Assembly: GCA_003599475.1 (NCBI GenBank) | Contig: QZKK01000004.1 | Coordinates: 1-22,433 of the forward strand | Direction of reading: 5' to 3' | DNA length: 22,433 nucleotides | Source of the DNA: Desulfobacteraceae bacterium | Lineage (GTDB): Bacteria; Desulfobacterota; Desulfobacteria; Desulfobacterales; SURF-15 | Part shown: positions 6,626 through 14,058 of the stretch, piece by piece | Layout: each line of letters starts with the position of its first letter | How positions within the stretch are numbered: the first letter of the stretch is position 1 | Position numbers and translations under genes: made by a program | Notes under the pieces: generated by a model | What the model saw: only the letters and a program-made list of their open reading frames with translations | What the model was told of the DNA's origin: nothing | Database searches by the model: none

Positions 6626-6631
6626 TATCCT
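6600..6631 (+). promoter_or_regulatory. Sigma-70-like promoter of the lipoprotein gene, with overlapping palindrome
   Basis: TTGACA (6602-6607), an 18-bp spacer and TATCCT (6626-6631) make a fair housekeeping promoter, with a start of transcription near 6638 and a leader of about 36 nt. The -35 box sits inside the palindrome TGTTG-A-CAACA (6600-6610), which could be an operator. Confidence 0.55.
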
Positions 6632-6673
6632 GTGTAAGTGATGAAATACGTATTTTGCAGATGGAGGTCGAAG

Positions 6674-7408
6674 ATGAAGCGAGAGAAGACTCTTTTCGTG
6701 ATGCTCGCCATGATGATGGCTTTGACCGGCTGTTCCGCCGCCTACAAGAAGCAGCCGGTCGCCTTCAAGATGCCCGGCGCGCATGCGCATATGGCGAGTG
6801 CCGCCGGCGCACAGCTTGCGGCCAAGGCTTTCGATGACCCTGAGGAAGCCAAGAAGGCCTTCGGGTTCGATATCCTGGGCTCGGGGATGCTGCCGGTTCA
6901 GGTCGTAATCGACAATCTGGGAGATCATGAGCTCGAAATCAACGGCGGTCAGACGTTTCTCGAAGACAAAGAAAGGAATCTGTGGACCGTCCTGAGCACG
7001 CGCACGGCTTACGAGAGAGCGACCAAATACTCCAAAACCGGGCAGATCGCAAAGGAGGGGGCTTACAAGGGACTGCTGGGCGCTGCGGCAGGATCTATCA
7101 TCGGAGCTGCAATCGGTATCGTGACGGGGGGGGATGTAGGGTCGGCCGCCGGCAGGGGGGCTGCGGCAGGGGCTGCAACCGGGGCGGTCATCGGAGGCGT
7201 CGGGGGGTATACCTCAGACGATGCCAGGCGGTCCATTACCACGGATCTGCAGGAAAAATCCCTGCAAAACAAGCCGATCGGACCAAAGAGCCTGGCCCAC
7301 GGCATCCTCTTTTTTCCTGCCGAAGCGTCGGCTGCAAGACAGCTTCGTTTGCAGATCGTTGAAAAAGATACCGGCAAAGTGCACGTCGTTCAACTGGAGC
7401 TGTCCTGA
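6674..7408 (+). CDS. Lipoprotein with glycine-zipper segment, function unknown
   Basis: ATG 6674 follows ATGGAGGTCG and starts a lipoprotein signal peptide; the frame also opens at 6638 but that adds 12 unlikely residues. The product has 244 residues. The signal ends in the lipobox LTGC with Cys20 as the lipid anchor. Residues about 60-115 form a beta-rich region. Residues 133-178 are a glycine-zipper segment (GLLGAAAGSIIGAAIG, GRGAAAGAATGAVIGGVGG) that could insert in or pack on a membrane. A further domain (about 185-244) contains GILFFPAEA and LRLQIVEKDTGKVHVV. Glycine-zipper lipoproteins of this kind sit in the outer membrane of Gram-negative bacteria, but no activity is known to me. A PEGA-domain gene follows 116 bp later. 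Confidence 0.8.
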   Translation: MKREKTLFVMLAMMMALTGCSAAYKKQPVAFKMPGAHAHMASAAGAQLAAKAFDDPEEAKKAFGFDILGSGMLPVQVVIDNLGDHELEINGGQTFLEDKERNLWTVLSTRTAYERATKYSKTGQIAKEGAYKGLLGAAAGSIIGAAIGIVTGGDVGSAAGRGAAAGAATGAVIGGVGGYTSDDARRSITTDLQEKSLQNKPIGPKSLAHGILFFPAEASAARQLRLQIVEKDTGKVHVVQLELS

Positions 7409-7488
7409 TCCGCTTCCCGGCGTGTACGCCCTTTCGACGATAAATACACAATCGACCCCATATGCAGAAGAGCGGACAATCCCTAAAC

Positions 7489-7508
7489 TATGCGTAATAT
7501 CACGCATA
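7489..7508. promoter_or_regulatory. 7-bp perfect inverted repeat before the PEGA gene
   Basis: TATGCGT (7489-7495) and ACGCATA (7502-7508) are perfect complements separated by 6 nt. The element lies 16 bp upstream of ATG 7525. It could be an operator or a leader hairpin near the ribosome binding site AAGGGGGAG. Confidence 0.4.
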
Positions 7509-7524
7509 ATGCAAAGGGGGAGCC

Positions 7525-8097
7525 ATGAAGACCCAGAAAGCCCTGGCCGCGCTGGCGGTAAGTGCGATGTTGCTCTTGTTTAACGGCGGAATCTCTGCAG
7601 CCCAGGAAAAAGCCGCAAAAGCACCCCAGCAAAAACAAAGCGAAGAAAGAAAGATTCCGGAGAAAAAGGTTCAGGAAAGGCAAGGCCAGGAAAGACAGGG
7701 GTTGGTCGAACCGACGCACAGCATGGAAGGGAAAGAGGAAAAACCGGGTGAACTGGCGGTTTTCAGCGAACCTCCCAACCTGGAAGTGATGCTGGATGGA
7801 GAAAAGATCGGCGAGACGCCGGTGGCCGTGGAAGTCGAACCGGGTGAACATACCCTGTCCATAGAAAAAGCAGAAAAAACCGTCAACATCCTGCCTGGTG
7901 AATCTCTTCGGCTGAGCCTGTTCAAGGGAGAGTTCATCGAAATACCGGAAGAAGAGGAGAAGCCCGTCGTAAAGGCTCCGGAACAACCGAAGATTATGCC
8001 AGGAGGGTCGCAGCAGGCTCGCAGGGAAAGGCGGGAAAACCCGCAGAAGTACGATCAATTCTACTGGCCCCAAAACCCGAGAGGTCCGATCTACTGA
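7525..8097 (+). CDS. Exported PEGA-domain protein
   Basis: A 190-residue protein with AAGGGGGAG just upstream of ATG 7525. Residues 1-26 form a signal peptide ending ISAA/Q. Next comes a highly charged, Gln/Lys/Glu-rich stretch (27-72) likely to be extended or coiled. One PEGA domain (about 76-133) follows: GELAVFSEPPNLEVMLDGEK, then GETPVAVEVEPGEHTLSIEK, the usual PEGA form of P-x-x-x-x-V-x-[VL]-D-G and a later PGxHxLxI. The C-terminal tail (140-190) is Pro/Arg-rich, ending in an aromatic stretch. PEGA domains are surface-associated beta modules, often in envelope or cell-wall binding proteins. No enzymatic motif is seen. A strong hairpin lies 14 bp past the stop. Confidence 0.82.
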   Translation: MKTQKALAALAVSAMLLLFNGGISAAQEKAAKAPQQKQSEERKIPEKKVQERQGQERQGLVEPTHSMEGKEEKPGELAVFSEPPNLEVMLDGEKIGETPVAVEVEPGEHTLSIEKAEKTVNILPGESLRLSLFKGEFIEIPEEEEKPVVKAPEQPKIMPGGSQQARRERRENPQKYDQFYWPQNPRGPIY

Positions 8098-8110
8098 TTC
8101 CTTGACCTGG

Positions 8111-8157
8111 AATAAACGGAACACACGGACGCTCATCTCCGTGTGTTCCTGGTTTAT
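8111..8157 (+). terminator. Long hairpin after the PEGA gene, probable transcription end
   Basis: GGAACACACGGA (8118-8129) pairs perfectly with TCCGTGTGTTCC (8138-8149) around an 8-nt loop. After a 2-nt bulge, ATAAAC (8112-8117) pairs with GTTTAT (8152-8157). That makes an 18-pair stem just past the stop codon. No long T tract follows, so it is a stem-stabilised transcript end or a weak terminator, not a textbook one. Confidence 0.5.
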
Positions 8158-8214
8158 CTCCAAGCATAGGGAGTCATCTTGCCCGTCTCGAATCATTTTC
8201 CCGCTCAAAATTTC

Positions 8215-8244
8215 TTGTCTTTTCCATCCTTTCGAATATATATG
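8215..8244 (+). promoter_or_regulatory. Sigma-70-like promoter before the methyltransferase gene
   Basis: TTGTCT (8215-8220), a 16-bp spacer and TATATA (8237-8242) or, with an 18-bp spacer, TATATG (8239-8244). Transcription would start near 8250, giving a leader of about 73 nt. I looked for a cobalamin riboswitch there and saw none; the leader is too short. Confidence 0.45.
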
Positions 8245-8322
8245 GTCTAAAGGCAGGATCGCCTCGATTCACGTTACCACCGCTGCGGCGGCGTCGACCG
8301 ACCGATCGTAAAGGATGATTCA

Positions 8323-10233
8323 ATGACGAACAGACAACGGATGCTGTTGGCCTTGCGGGGGGAGATGCCGGATGTCATCCCTTTTGCACCCCGCCTGGAC
8401 CTCTGGTTTTCGGCAAACCGGGCTGCCGGAACGCTCCCTCCCAAATACCGGGATTTCACCCACCCCTTTCAGGTGGCAAGAACCGAGGGGTGGGCGCTGC
8501 ATCAGATCAATCCGGCCTACCAGGAAGCGCGGAAGCCGGAAGACAACCTGCACTGGGCACTCGGTATTTTAACGTACAAAGAGACGGCATTCGGATACCG
8601 GTTCACCGGAGATGTCGAAATCGACGTACAAAGGGAGGGGGATCGGACAAGGGTCGCCTACAGGACCCCGAAGGGCACGGTCCAAACCACCGTTCTTTAC
8701 ACCGAAGCGATGCGCAGAGGGGGTGTCTCGGCCTTCAGTATCGAAGAGTACGCGATCAAGAGCCCTGCCGATTACGGACCGGTCGGTTATATCTTCGAGC
8801 ATCTCGAGCTTTACCCCGATTGGCAGGATTTCAAAAGCCTCCAGGAAGAAGTCGGAGAAGACGGGGTCGCCTTCACGATGGCCGGCCGCGCCGCATCGCC
8901 CATGCACCATATCCAGAAGTACTTGATCGATGCCACCGATTTCTTTTTCCACTACAGGGACTTCGAAAGAGAGATCCGCAGGTTGGCGGAAAGCATCGGG
9001 CCTTTTTTCGACCGGATCATCGAAATCGTGGGGGAAAGCCCTGCCGAAGCCGTCTATTGGGGAGCCAATTTCGACGACATGATCACATTCCCCACGTATT
9101 TTGAAAGAGACATCCTCCCGTGGATCCGCAAAGCCGCCGATGCCTTGGGCCCCAAAGATATCGTCGTCTCCTGCCATTGCGACGGAGAAAACAGAGGGCT
9201 CATGGATCTGATCCGCGAATCCGGAATGCACGTTGCGGAATCGGTCTGCCCCTATCCGATGACCAAGGTCCGTATCGGTGAGTACTACGCCAGGTGGTGC
9301 GACAAACTGACCGTTTTCGGCGGGATCCCATCCAGCATCCTCCTGGAAGAGAGCACGTCCGAGCTGGATTTCATTTCCTATGTGGATGACCTGTTCAAAG
9401 CCGTTGCCCCCGGAAGACGAATCATCTTCGGAATCGCCGACTCCACCCCGCCGGGAGCCGTGTTCAGCCGTCTGGTGCAGTTGGGAGAGCGCATTGCCGA
9501 AGAGTGTCTTCTCCCCATCCGGGCGGGCGGATTCCGGCCGGTCCCGCTGCCGGAAGAAAAAAAAGAGAACCGGGCCCCTGCAGCCGCATTCCAGGTTCCG
9601 GAAGAATTCGTCCGGGTGCAGCAGGATGTGACGGCCGGCGACCACATCCGGATCGTGAAGCATATCGCCGATCTTCTGGAAACCGGTGCGGATGCAGACG
9701 ATATCCTCAACCAGGCGATGCTTCCATCGATGGAAGCGATCGGAGAACGGTTCAAAGCCGGAGAGGTCTTCATTCCGGAAGTCCTCCTGTCCGCCAGAGC
9801 CATGAACGAGGCCACCCGGCTGCTCGAACCGCATCTATCCAAAGGAAAACGGCAGGTGAAGGGAAAAATCCTCATCGGGACCGTTTTCGGCGATCTTCAT
9901 GACATCGGCAAAAATATCGTCATCATCATGCTGCGCGGGATGGGGTTTGAAGTCGAAGATGCAGGGATCAATGTGCCGGTTAAAAATTTTGTGAACCATG
10001 TAGAAGACTTCCGCCCGGACATCGTGGGGCTTTCAGCCCTTTTGACCACGACCATGCCCCAGATGAAAAAGGTCATCGAAGCCCTCCGGGAAAACGGGCT
10101 TCGCCAGCGGGTGAAAGTGATCGTCGGGGGGGCTCCGGTAAATGCAAAGTTCGCAAAAGATATCGGCGCAGACGGATATGCAGCGGATGCCGGCGAGGCT
10201 GCAAACCTGGCCAAGCGCCTGATGTCGGATTGA
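8323..10233 (+). CDS. UroD-like methyltransferase fused to a corrinoid-binding domain
   Basis: A 636-residue fusion. Residues 1-405 form a uroporphyrinogen-decarboxylase-like barrel (TNRQRMLLALRGEMPDVIPFAPR start; YWGANFDDMITFP; VVSCHCDGENRGLMDLI; FGGIPSS), the fold of MtaA/CmuA-type methyltransferases. A charged linker (406-425) leads to a four-helix cap (about 428-505) and a B12-binding Rossmann domain (about 513-636). Gly523-Asp524-Leu525-His526-Asp527-Ile528-Gly529 is the DxHxxG motif, His526 being the lower cobalt ligand; SALLTTTM (571-578) and GGAPVN (602-607) are also typical. The protein probably moves a methyl group between a methylated substrate or carrier and its own cobalamin. The expected zinc motif His-x-Cys is Cys284-His285-Cys286-Asp287 here. 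No reductive activase gene is nearby. A small cysteine-rich gene follows 27 bp later. Confidence 0.88.
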   Translation: MTNRQRMLLALRGEMPDVIPFAPRLDLWFSANRAAGTLPPKYRDFTHPFQVARTEGWALHQINPAYQEARKPEDNLHWALGILTYKETAFGYRFTGDVEIDVQREGDRTRVAYRTPKGTVQTTVLYTEAMRRGGVSAFSIEEYAIKSPADYGPVGYIFEHLELYPDWQDFKSLQEEVGEDGVAFTMAGRAASPMHHIQKYLIDATDFFFHYRDFEREIRRLAESIGPFFDRIIEIVGESPAEAVYWGANFDDMITFPTYFERDILPWIRKAADALGPKDIVVSCHCDGENRGLMDLIRESGMHVAESVCPYPMTKVRIGEYYARWCDKLTVFGGIPSSILLEESTSELDFISYVDDLFKAVAPGRRIIFGIADSTPPGAVFSRLVQLGERIAEECLLPIRAGGFRPVPLPEEKKENRAPAAAFQVPEEFVRVQQDVTAGDHIRIVKHIADLLETGADADDILNQAMLPSMEAIGERFKAGEVFIPEVLLSARAMNEATRLLEPHLSKGKRQVKGKILIGTVFGDLHDIGKNIVIIMLRGMGFEVEDAGINVPVKNFVNHVEDFRPDIVGLSALLTTTMPQMKKVIEALRENGLRQRVKVIVGGAPVNAKFAKDIGADGYAADAGEAANLAKRLMSD

Positions 10234-10260
10234 AGCACGAAACCCGAAAGGAGGAATCGA

Positions 10261-10461
10261 ATGGATAAGGACTCCAGATGGAAAATATGCAGGATCACCT
10301 GCCCGGAGAAGCGCGGAGAGGCGGAGCTCCTGACCGAGTGGCGCAGGGAAGGCGAAAGCTTCAAGCTCTATTCGACCACCTGCAAGAACCCGGACCTGCT
10401 CGATTTGCACGGGAAGGACTGCCAGTGGGCGTGCTGGAACACGCTCGAGAAGCAGAAGTAA
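10261..10461 (+). CDS. 66-residue five-cysteine protein
   Basis: ATG 10261 lies 7 nt after AAAGGAGG, 27 bp behind the methyltransferase/corrinoid gene, so it is probably co-transcribed and well translated. The product is small and charged, with five cysteines arranged as Cys10-x3-Cys14 and Cys41, then Cys54-x3-Cys58. The spacing suggests a metal or Fe-S binding site or a redox disulphide protein. There is no signal peptide. I do not recognise a named family. Its position suggests a role with the methyltransferase, for instance keeping cobalamin reduced or structural metal supply, but this is inference. It converges on the threonine aldolase gene with only 12 bp between stop codons. Confidence 0.72.
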   Translation: MDKDSRWKICRITCPEKRGEAELLTEWRREGESFKLYSTTCKNPDLLDLHGKDCQWACWNTLEKQK

Positions 10462-10473
10462 AGGGGCCGCGGG

Positions 10474-11532
10474 TCAAAAAAACGATCCACCCCGCCGGAT
10501 CTCTTCAGCCGCCTTGCGCACGATGGATGAGGCCTCCTCCACTTGGGATCGGGAGACATCCAGATGGGTGACTGCGCGAAGGCGCGAGTCTCCGATGGTC
10601 GATACCCGTACCCCCGACCGGATCAGACTGTCGTTGAAAGATTTCGCGGTCACCCCCAGCCCGGACACATCGAAAAAGACCATATTGGTTTCTACCGGCT
10701 CGACTGCGATCCCGTCGATTCCGCGGAGGCCGTCGGCAAAAATTCCGGCGTTTTCGTTGTCTTCGGACAGTCTTTCGATATGATGTTCCAGCGCATAGAC
10801 GGCTCCGGCGGCAATGATTCCGGCCTGGCGCATGGCGCCTCCGAACTGATGCTTCCAGCGCCACGCCTCTTCGATAAACTCTTTGGTTCCTGCCAACGCC
10901 GCACCGACCGGCGCCCCCAGGCCTTTGCTGAAATCGATCCAGACCGAATCGAAATGCGAGGCGTACGTCTCGGCCGAAATTCCGGTGGCCGCAACCGCGT
11001 TGAGAAGGCGCGCCCCGTCCATATGTCTTCCCAGCCCGTTTCTCTTTGCAGTCGCACACACCTGCGCGATTGTCTCGATCGGCCAGATCGTGCCGCCGCC
11101 CAGGTTCGAGGTCTGCTCGACGAGCACGACCCGCGAGCGGGGGAAATGTGGGTTGCTCGGGCGTACGGCCTGCTGGAGCTGCGCCGCTGTAAAGATGCCC
11201 CGTTTGCCATGGATTGGAAAGAGCACGGCGCCGCTCAGGGCCGCCGGCCCGCCGGTTTCGAAATGGCGGGTGTGCCCGGTTTCATCCATGAGGATTTCAT
11301 CTCCCTGCCGGCAGTAGATGCGCCATGCGATCTGGTTGCACATGGTGCCGGACGGAAGGTAGAGGGCATCCTCCTTTCCGAGAAGACGGCAGACCTTTTC
11401 GACCAGCAGGTTTACGGTGGGGTCCTGCCGCTCCTGCTCGTCTCCGACTTCCGCCTCTGCCATGAATTTACGCATCCGGGGGGTGGGCTTCGTATGCGTA
11501 TCGCTGTAAAGATCGATCCGAATCTCTTGCAT
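10474..11532 (-). CDS. Low-specificity L-threonine aldolase (PLP-dependent)
   Basis: ATG 11532 is chosen: GGAAGGAGG lies about 8 nt upstream on the minus strand, and MQEIRIDLYSDTHTKPT matches the usual threonine aldolase start (IDLRSDTVTKPT). The longer frame from 11646 adds 38 residues that run through the promoter. The 352-residue product is the family length. Landmarks: GDEQERQDPTVNLLVEK (30-46), LYLPSGTMCNQIA (58-69), GHTRHFETGG (86-95), MDGARLLNA (171-179, with Asp172) and FSKGLGAPVGAALAG, in which Lys203 should bind PLP. It would cleave threonine or allo-threonine to glycine and acetaldehyde, or act in reverse. The adjacent alcohol dehydrogenase could remove the aldehyde, though the genes are divergent. 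Confidence 0.92.
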   Translation of the reverse strand: MQEIRIDLYSDTHTKPTPRMRKFMAEAEVGDEQERQDPTVNLLVEKVCRLLGKEDALYLPSGTMCNQIAWRIYCRQGDEILMDETGHTRHFETGGPAALSGAVLFPIHGKRGIFTAAQLQQAVRPSNPHFPRSRVVLVEQTSNLGGGTIWPIETIAQVCATAKRNGLGRHMDGARLLNAVAATGISAETYASHFDSVWIDFSKGLGAPVGAALAGTKEFIEEAWRWKHQFGGAMRQAGIIAAGAVYALEHHIERLSEDNENAGIFADGLRGIDGIAVEPVETNMVFFDVSGLGVTAKSFNDSLIRSGVRVSTIGDSRLRAVTHLDVSRSQVEEASSIVRKAAEEIRRGGSFF

Positions 11533-11562
11533 GGGTCTCCTCCTTCCCTGTTTTATCCAAGC

Positions 11563-11591
11563 GGTATAGGAAATCGAGCATTGAAAGTCAA
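11563..11591 (-). promoter_or_regulatory. Promoter of the threonine aldolase gene
   Basis: On the minus strand TTGACT (complement of 11586-11591), a 17-bp spacer and TATACC (complement of 11563-11568) make a good sigma-70 promoter. Transcription would start near 11556, about 24 nt before ATG 11532. Confidence 0.6.
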
Positions 11592-11630
11592 TCCTGCGAT
11601 TGAAGACTCTGGAGTCCCGCTTGGTTATTC

Positions 11631-11658
11631 TTGACACCGATTTCACTTTTCATGTAAA
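11631..11658 (+). promoter_or_regulatory. Promoter of the alcohol dehydrogenase gene cluster
   Basis: TTGACA (11631-11636), a 16-bp spacer and TGTAAA (11653-11658) form a fair sigma-70 promoter, divergent from the threonine aldolase promoter 40 bp away. The leader to ATG 11750 would be about 85 nt. Confidence 0.5.
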
Positions 11659-11749
11659 TCTCTATACGAACAAATCATATTCCTCACCCGAAACCATCCG
11701 ATGCAACGGCTGCCCCCGTGAGCATGCCGAAGTGAGAGGAGGATTCTTC

Positions 11750-12850
11750 ATGAAATCGAGAGCCGCCATTTTATTTGAAGCTGGAAAGGAACTTGAAATT
11801 CACGAGATCGACGTTTCGGAACCGCAGGAGGGAGAAGTGCTGGTGCGGATGTTTGCCGGAGGCGTTTGCCACAGCGACCTGCATATCATCAACGGTCATC
11901 TCATGGCACCGCTGCCGACGGTTCTCGGGCACGAAGGATCGGGAATCGTCGAAAAAATCGGACCGGGGGTGACCTCACTGAAACCAGGCGATCCCGTTAT
12001 TCCGATCTGGCGGCTCTCCTGCGGCCATTGCGACTACTGCAGCGCCGGCCGGCCGGCATTGTGCCCGGAAGGCACCCAGATCCGAATGACCGGCCGTTTC
12101 ATGGACGGCTCCACACGCTTTTCCCTGGACGGTCTTGAGCTGAAACACTTTGCCGGAGTATCCTGCTTTTCCGAGTACTCCGTTATGCCCGAGAGACAAG
12201 CCCTGAAGATTCCGAGCGACTTTCCGCTGGAAACGGCTACTCTATTGGGATGCGGAGTGATCACCGGAGTCGGAGCCGTGTTCAACTGCGCACAAGTGAA
12301 ACCGGGCAGCTCGGTTGCGGTTTACGGCGCCGGCGGGATCGGCCTCAATGTGATCCAGGGAGCCGCCATCGCCGGTGCGGAAAAGATCATCGCCGTCGAT
12401 CTTTTACCCAACAAGCTGGAGTTTGCAAAGCAGTTCGGGGCCACGCATACGGTGAATGCTTCGGAGGATAATCCGGTGGAAAGGATCAAAGAACTTACCG
12501 GCGGAGGTGCGGACTACGCATTCGAAGCGGTGGGCTATCCGCAAATCCTTCGACAGGCCTACGATTCGCTCCGCAAACGGGGCATGGCTGTCGGTGTCGG
12601 TGTCACCCCCATGGACGCCGAAGTTTCGGTGCCGATTATGACGCTTGTGTTCGAAGAAAAGATCCTGACAGGATCGGTCTACGGTTCTTCACGGCCATGG
12701 ATCGATATTCCCAAACTCATTGCACTCTACAAAGCCGGGAAGCTGAAACTGGATGAGCTGCTGTCCCGGAAATATCCTTTTGCAAAAATCAAGGAGGCCT
12801 TCAGAGCGCTCGAGCGTGGGGAAGTCGCGAGGAGTATCGTGACTTTTTAG
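11750..12850 (+). CDS. Zinc-dependent alcohol dehydrogenase (MDR family)
   Basis: ATG 11750 follows AGAGGAGGA; the longer frame from 11600 would add 50 residues running through the promoter region. The product has 366 residues, normal for this family. Catalytic zinc ligands are Cys40 (GGVCHSD), His61 with Glu62 (GHEGSG) and Cys168 (LLGCGVITG). The structural zinc set is Cys91, Cys94, Cys97 and Cys105. The NAD-binding motif is GAGGIG (193-198), with Asp217 at the end of strand 2 pointing to NAD rather than NADP. It resembles the class III-type (glutathione- or mycothiol-linked formaldehyde dehydrogenase) shape, including the ITGVGAV helix. Substrate is not known. It heads a co-directional run that includes two short-chain dehydrogenases and a TRAP transporter. 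Confidence 0.92.
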   Translation: MKSRAAILFEAGKELEIHEIDVSEPQEGEVLVRMFAGGVCHSDLHIINGHLMAPLPTVLGHEGSGIVEKIGPGVTSLKPGDPVIPIWRLSCGHCDYCSAGRPALCPEGTQIRMTGRFMDGSTRFSLDGLELKHFAGVSCFSEYSVMPERQALKIPSDFPLETATLLGCGVITGVGAVFNCAQVKPGSSVAVYGAGGIGLNVIQGAAIAGAEKIIAVDLLPNKLEFAKQFGATHTVNASEDNPVERIKELTGGGADYAFEAVGYPQILRQAYDSLRKRGMAVGVGVTPMDAEVSVPIMTLVFEEKILTGSVYGSSRPWIDIPKLIALYKAGKLKLDELLSRKYPFAKIKEAFRALERGEVARSIVTF

Positions 12851-12886
12851 CTTGGAAGTGTTCGACCATCAGGTGGAATCTCTGAC

Positions 12887-13513
12887 ATGAAGCGATTCAA
12901 TATTCTTTTGCCCTGCTCAATATTCGTTCTTCTCTTGATCTCAGCCGCCGGCGCCCAGACCGGTGAGGACAACGTCTCAATCGTCGTTCCCGCCAAGAGC
13001 GTTGCCGCATTTGCCGGAAAGATTTTGCCTTACAAGATCGATCTCGGCAAAGGCTTCAAGGGTTCTTTTTTAATCGAATCGATCGATGACATCCAGATCA
13101 AAGACGACCAGATTTTTTTTTCGCCCCGAATCCGCGGCAAAGATGTCCAATATGAAGCGAAGATCGGAAACAGCATGGCCAGTGTCGCACTCGGTAACAT
13201 AGACCTGGCTATCCGGTGGCGGGCTTCCTTTCGGTACGAAAAAGACAAAGGGATCTTATATATCCGGCCGCATATGGTCGATTCGGCAGCGGATAAAAAG
13301 CAGACCCAGGGGGAAGCGCTGCTCTCCGCGCTCTTTCTGAGCCTCAGTGGCGTCGAGTATCCCTTCGAGATCAAGGATATCGATCCGGTTGCAGCCGAAT
13401 TAATGGGAAACTCGGTGACCGTTAATTTTGAGATCTCCGGCATCTTCACGCAAAACGACAGCCTCGTCGTACAGATCATACCGATACCGAAGGCGGATGG
13501 TAAAAAAGGGTAA
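12887..13513 (+). CDS. Exported protein of unknown function
   Basis: A 208-residue protein starting at ATG 12887, with AGGTGG about 12 nt upstream and 36 bp after the alcohol dehydrogenase. Residues 1-23 are a signal peptide ending SAAGA/Q. The rest is a beta-rich sequence with amphipathic strands (VSIVVPAKSVAAFAGKILPY, FLIESIDDIQIKDDQIFFSP, YEAKIGNSMASVALGNIDLAIRW), followed by a short helix (ALLSALFLSL) and a final strand pair. It has the look of a lipid-binding or LEA/TULIP-like beta protein placed in the periplasm, but I do not recognise a family. No cysteines remain after Cys10 in the signal peptide. Role in the cluster unknown. Confidence 0.7.
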   Translation: MKRFNILLPCSIFVLLLISAAGAQTGEDNVSIVVPAKSVAAFAGKILPYKIDLGKGFKGSFLIESIDDIQIKDDQIFFSPRIRGKDVQYEAKIGNSMASVALGNIDLAIRWRASFRYEKDKGILYIRPHMVDSAADKKQTQGEALLSALFLSLSGVEYPFEIKDIDPVAAELMGNSVTVNFEISGIFTQNDSLVVQIIPIPKADGKKG

Positions 13514-13540
13514 CCGCAAGAAGGAGGAGAAGGTTTGCAC

Positions 13541-14044
13541 ATGGATAAACCCGAAACTGAAAAAATCAAAAAACAGATTGCGGAGCTGGCCTATCTGTAC
13601 GAGCAGAAGTATGGCGGATGCTCCCAGGCGGTTGTGGGCGCCTTCAAGAAAGTTCTGAACGGTATCGGCGACGATGTCTTCAAGGCCGCCACAGGCCTTG
13701 CCGGAGGCGGGGGCCTTACGGGCAATACCTGCGGGGCGCTTTCCGGCGGTATTATGGTATTGAGCACCTTTCTGGGAAGGGAATACGAGAATTTTGCCGA
13801 TCCCGAAGGCAAGAGGTTCGATAGTTTCCGCTTGGCAAAGGAGCTGGTCGAACGCTTTGAAGCGGAGTACGGCAGCGGAAAATGCGAACTTATCCAGACC
13901 CGGATACTCGGAAGATTCTACGACATCTGGACAGAAAGGGATGCCTTTCTGGCAGCCGGGGGGCATGACGACAAATGTCCGTCTGTTTGCGCCGATGCGT
14001 GCCGATGGGTCGTAGAAATTCTGTCCGAACACAGGCTTTTGTAG
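13541..14044 (+). CDS. C_GCAxxG_C_C family redox protein
   Basis: The 167-residue product carries the family pattern: GGCSQAV with Cys27, GLAGGGGLTGNTCGALSGG with Cys64, then a cysteine cluster Cys146, Cys150 and Cys154 (CPSVCADAC), plus Cys115. Proteins of this family are small helical putative redox proteins of anaerobes, with no established substrate that I know of. ATG 13541 is used. TTG 13535 in the same frame sits 7 nt behind AAGGAGG and may be the real start, adding two residues. The 5' gap to the exported protein is 27 bp and the 3' gap to the next dehydrogenase 14 bp, so it belongs to the same transcript. It may pass electrons for one of the dehydrogenases; that is inference. Confidence 0.85.
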   Translation: MDKPETEKIKKQIAELAYLYEQKYGGCSQAVVGAFKKVLNGIGDDVFKAATGLAGGGGLTGNTCGALSGGIMVLSTFLGREYENFADPEGKRFDSFRLAKELVERFEAEYGSGKCELIQTRILGRFYDIWTERDAFLAAGGHDDKCPSVCADACRWVVEILSEHRLL

Positions 14045-14058
14045 ACAGGATAAGCAGG

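Noticed and set aside
8102..8311. 69-codon frame between the PEGA and methyltransferase genes
   Set aside because: It is read through the 18-pair hairpin and the promoter, without ribosome binding site or conserved pattern.
8250..8322. Possible cobalamin riboswitch before the corrinoid protein gene
   Set aside because: The leader after the predicted promoter is only about 73 nt and shows no B12-box-like sequence; cobalamin riboswitches are much longer.
8569..9834. 421-codon open frame on the minus strand inside the methyltransferase gene
   Set aside because: It is antisense to a clear two-domain protein, has no ribosome binding site and its translation lacks any family motif; it follows from codon bias of the real gene.
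10543..11634. 363-codon plus-strand frame opposite the threonine aldolase
   Set aside because: The minus strand encodes a full PLP enzyme with Lys203 and Asp172; the plus-strand product has no recognisable domain.
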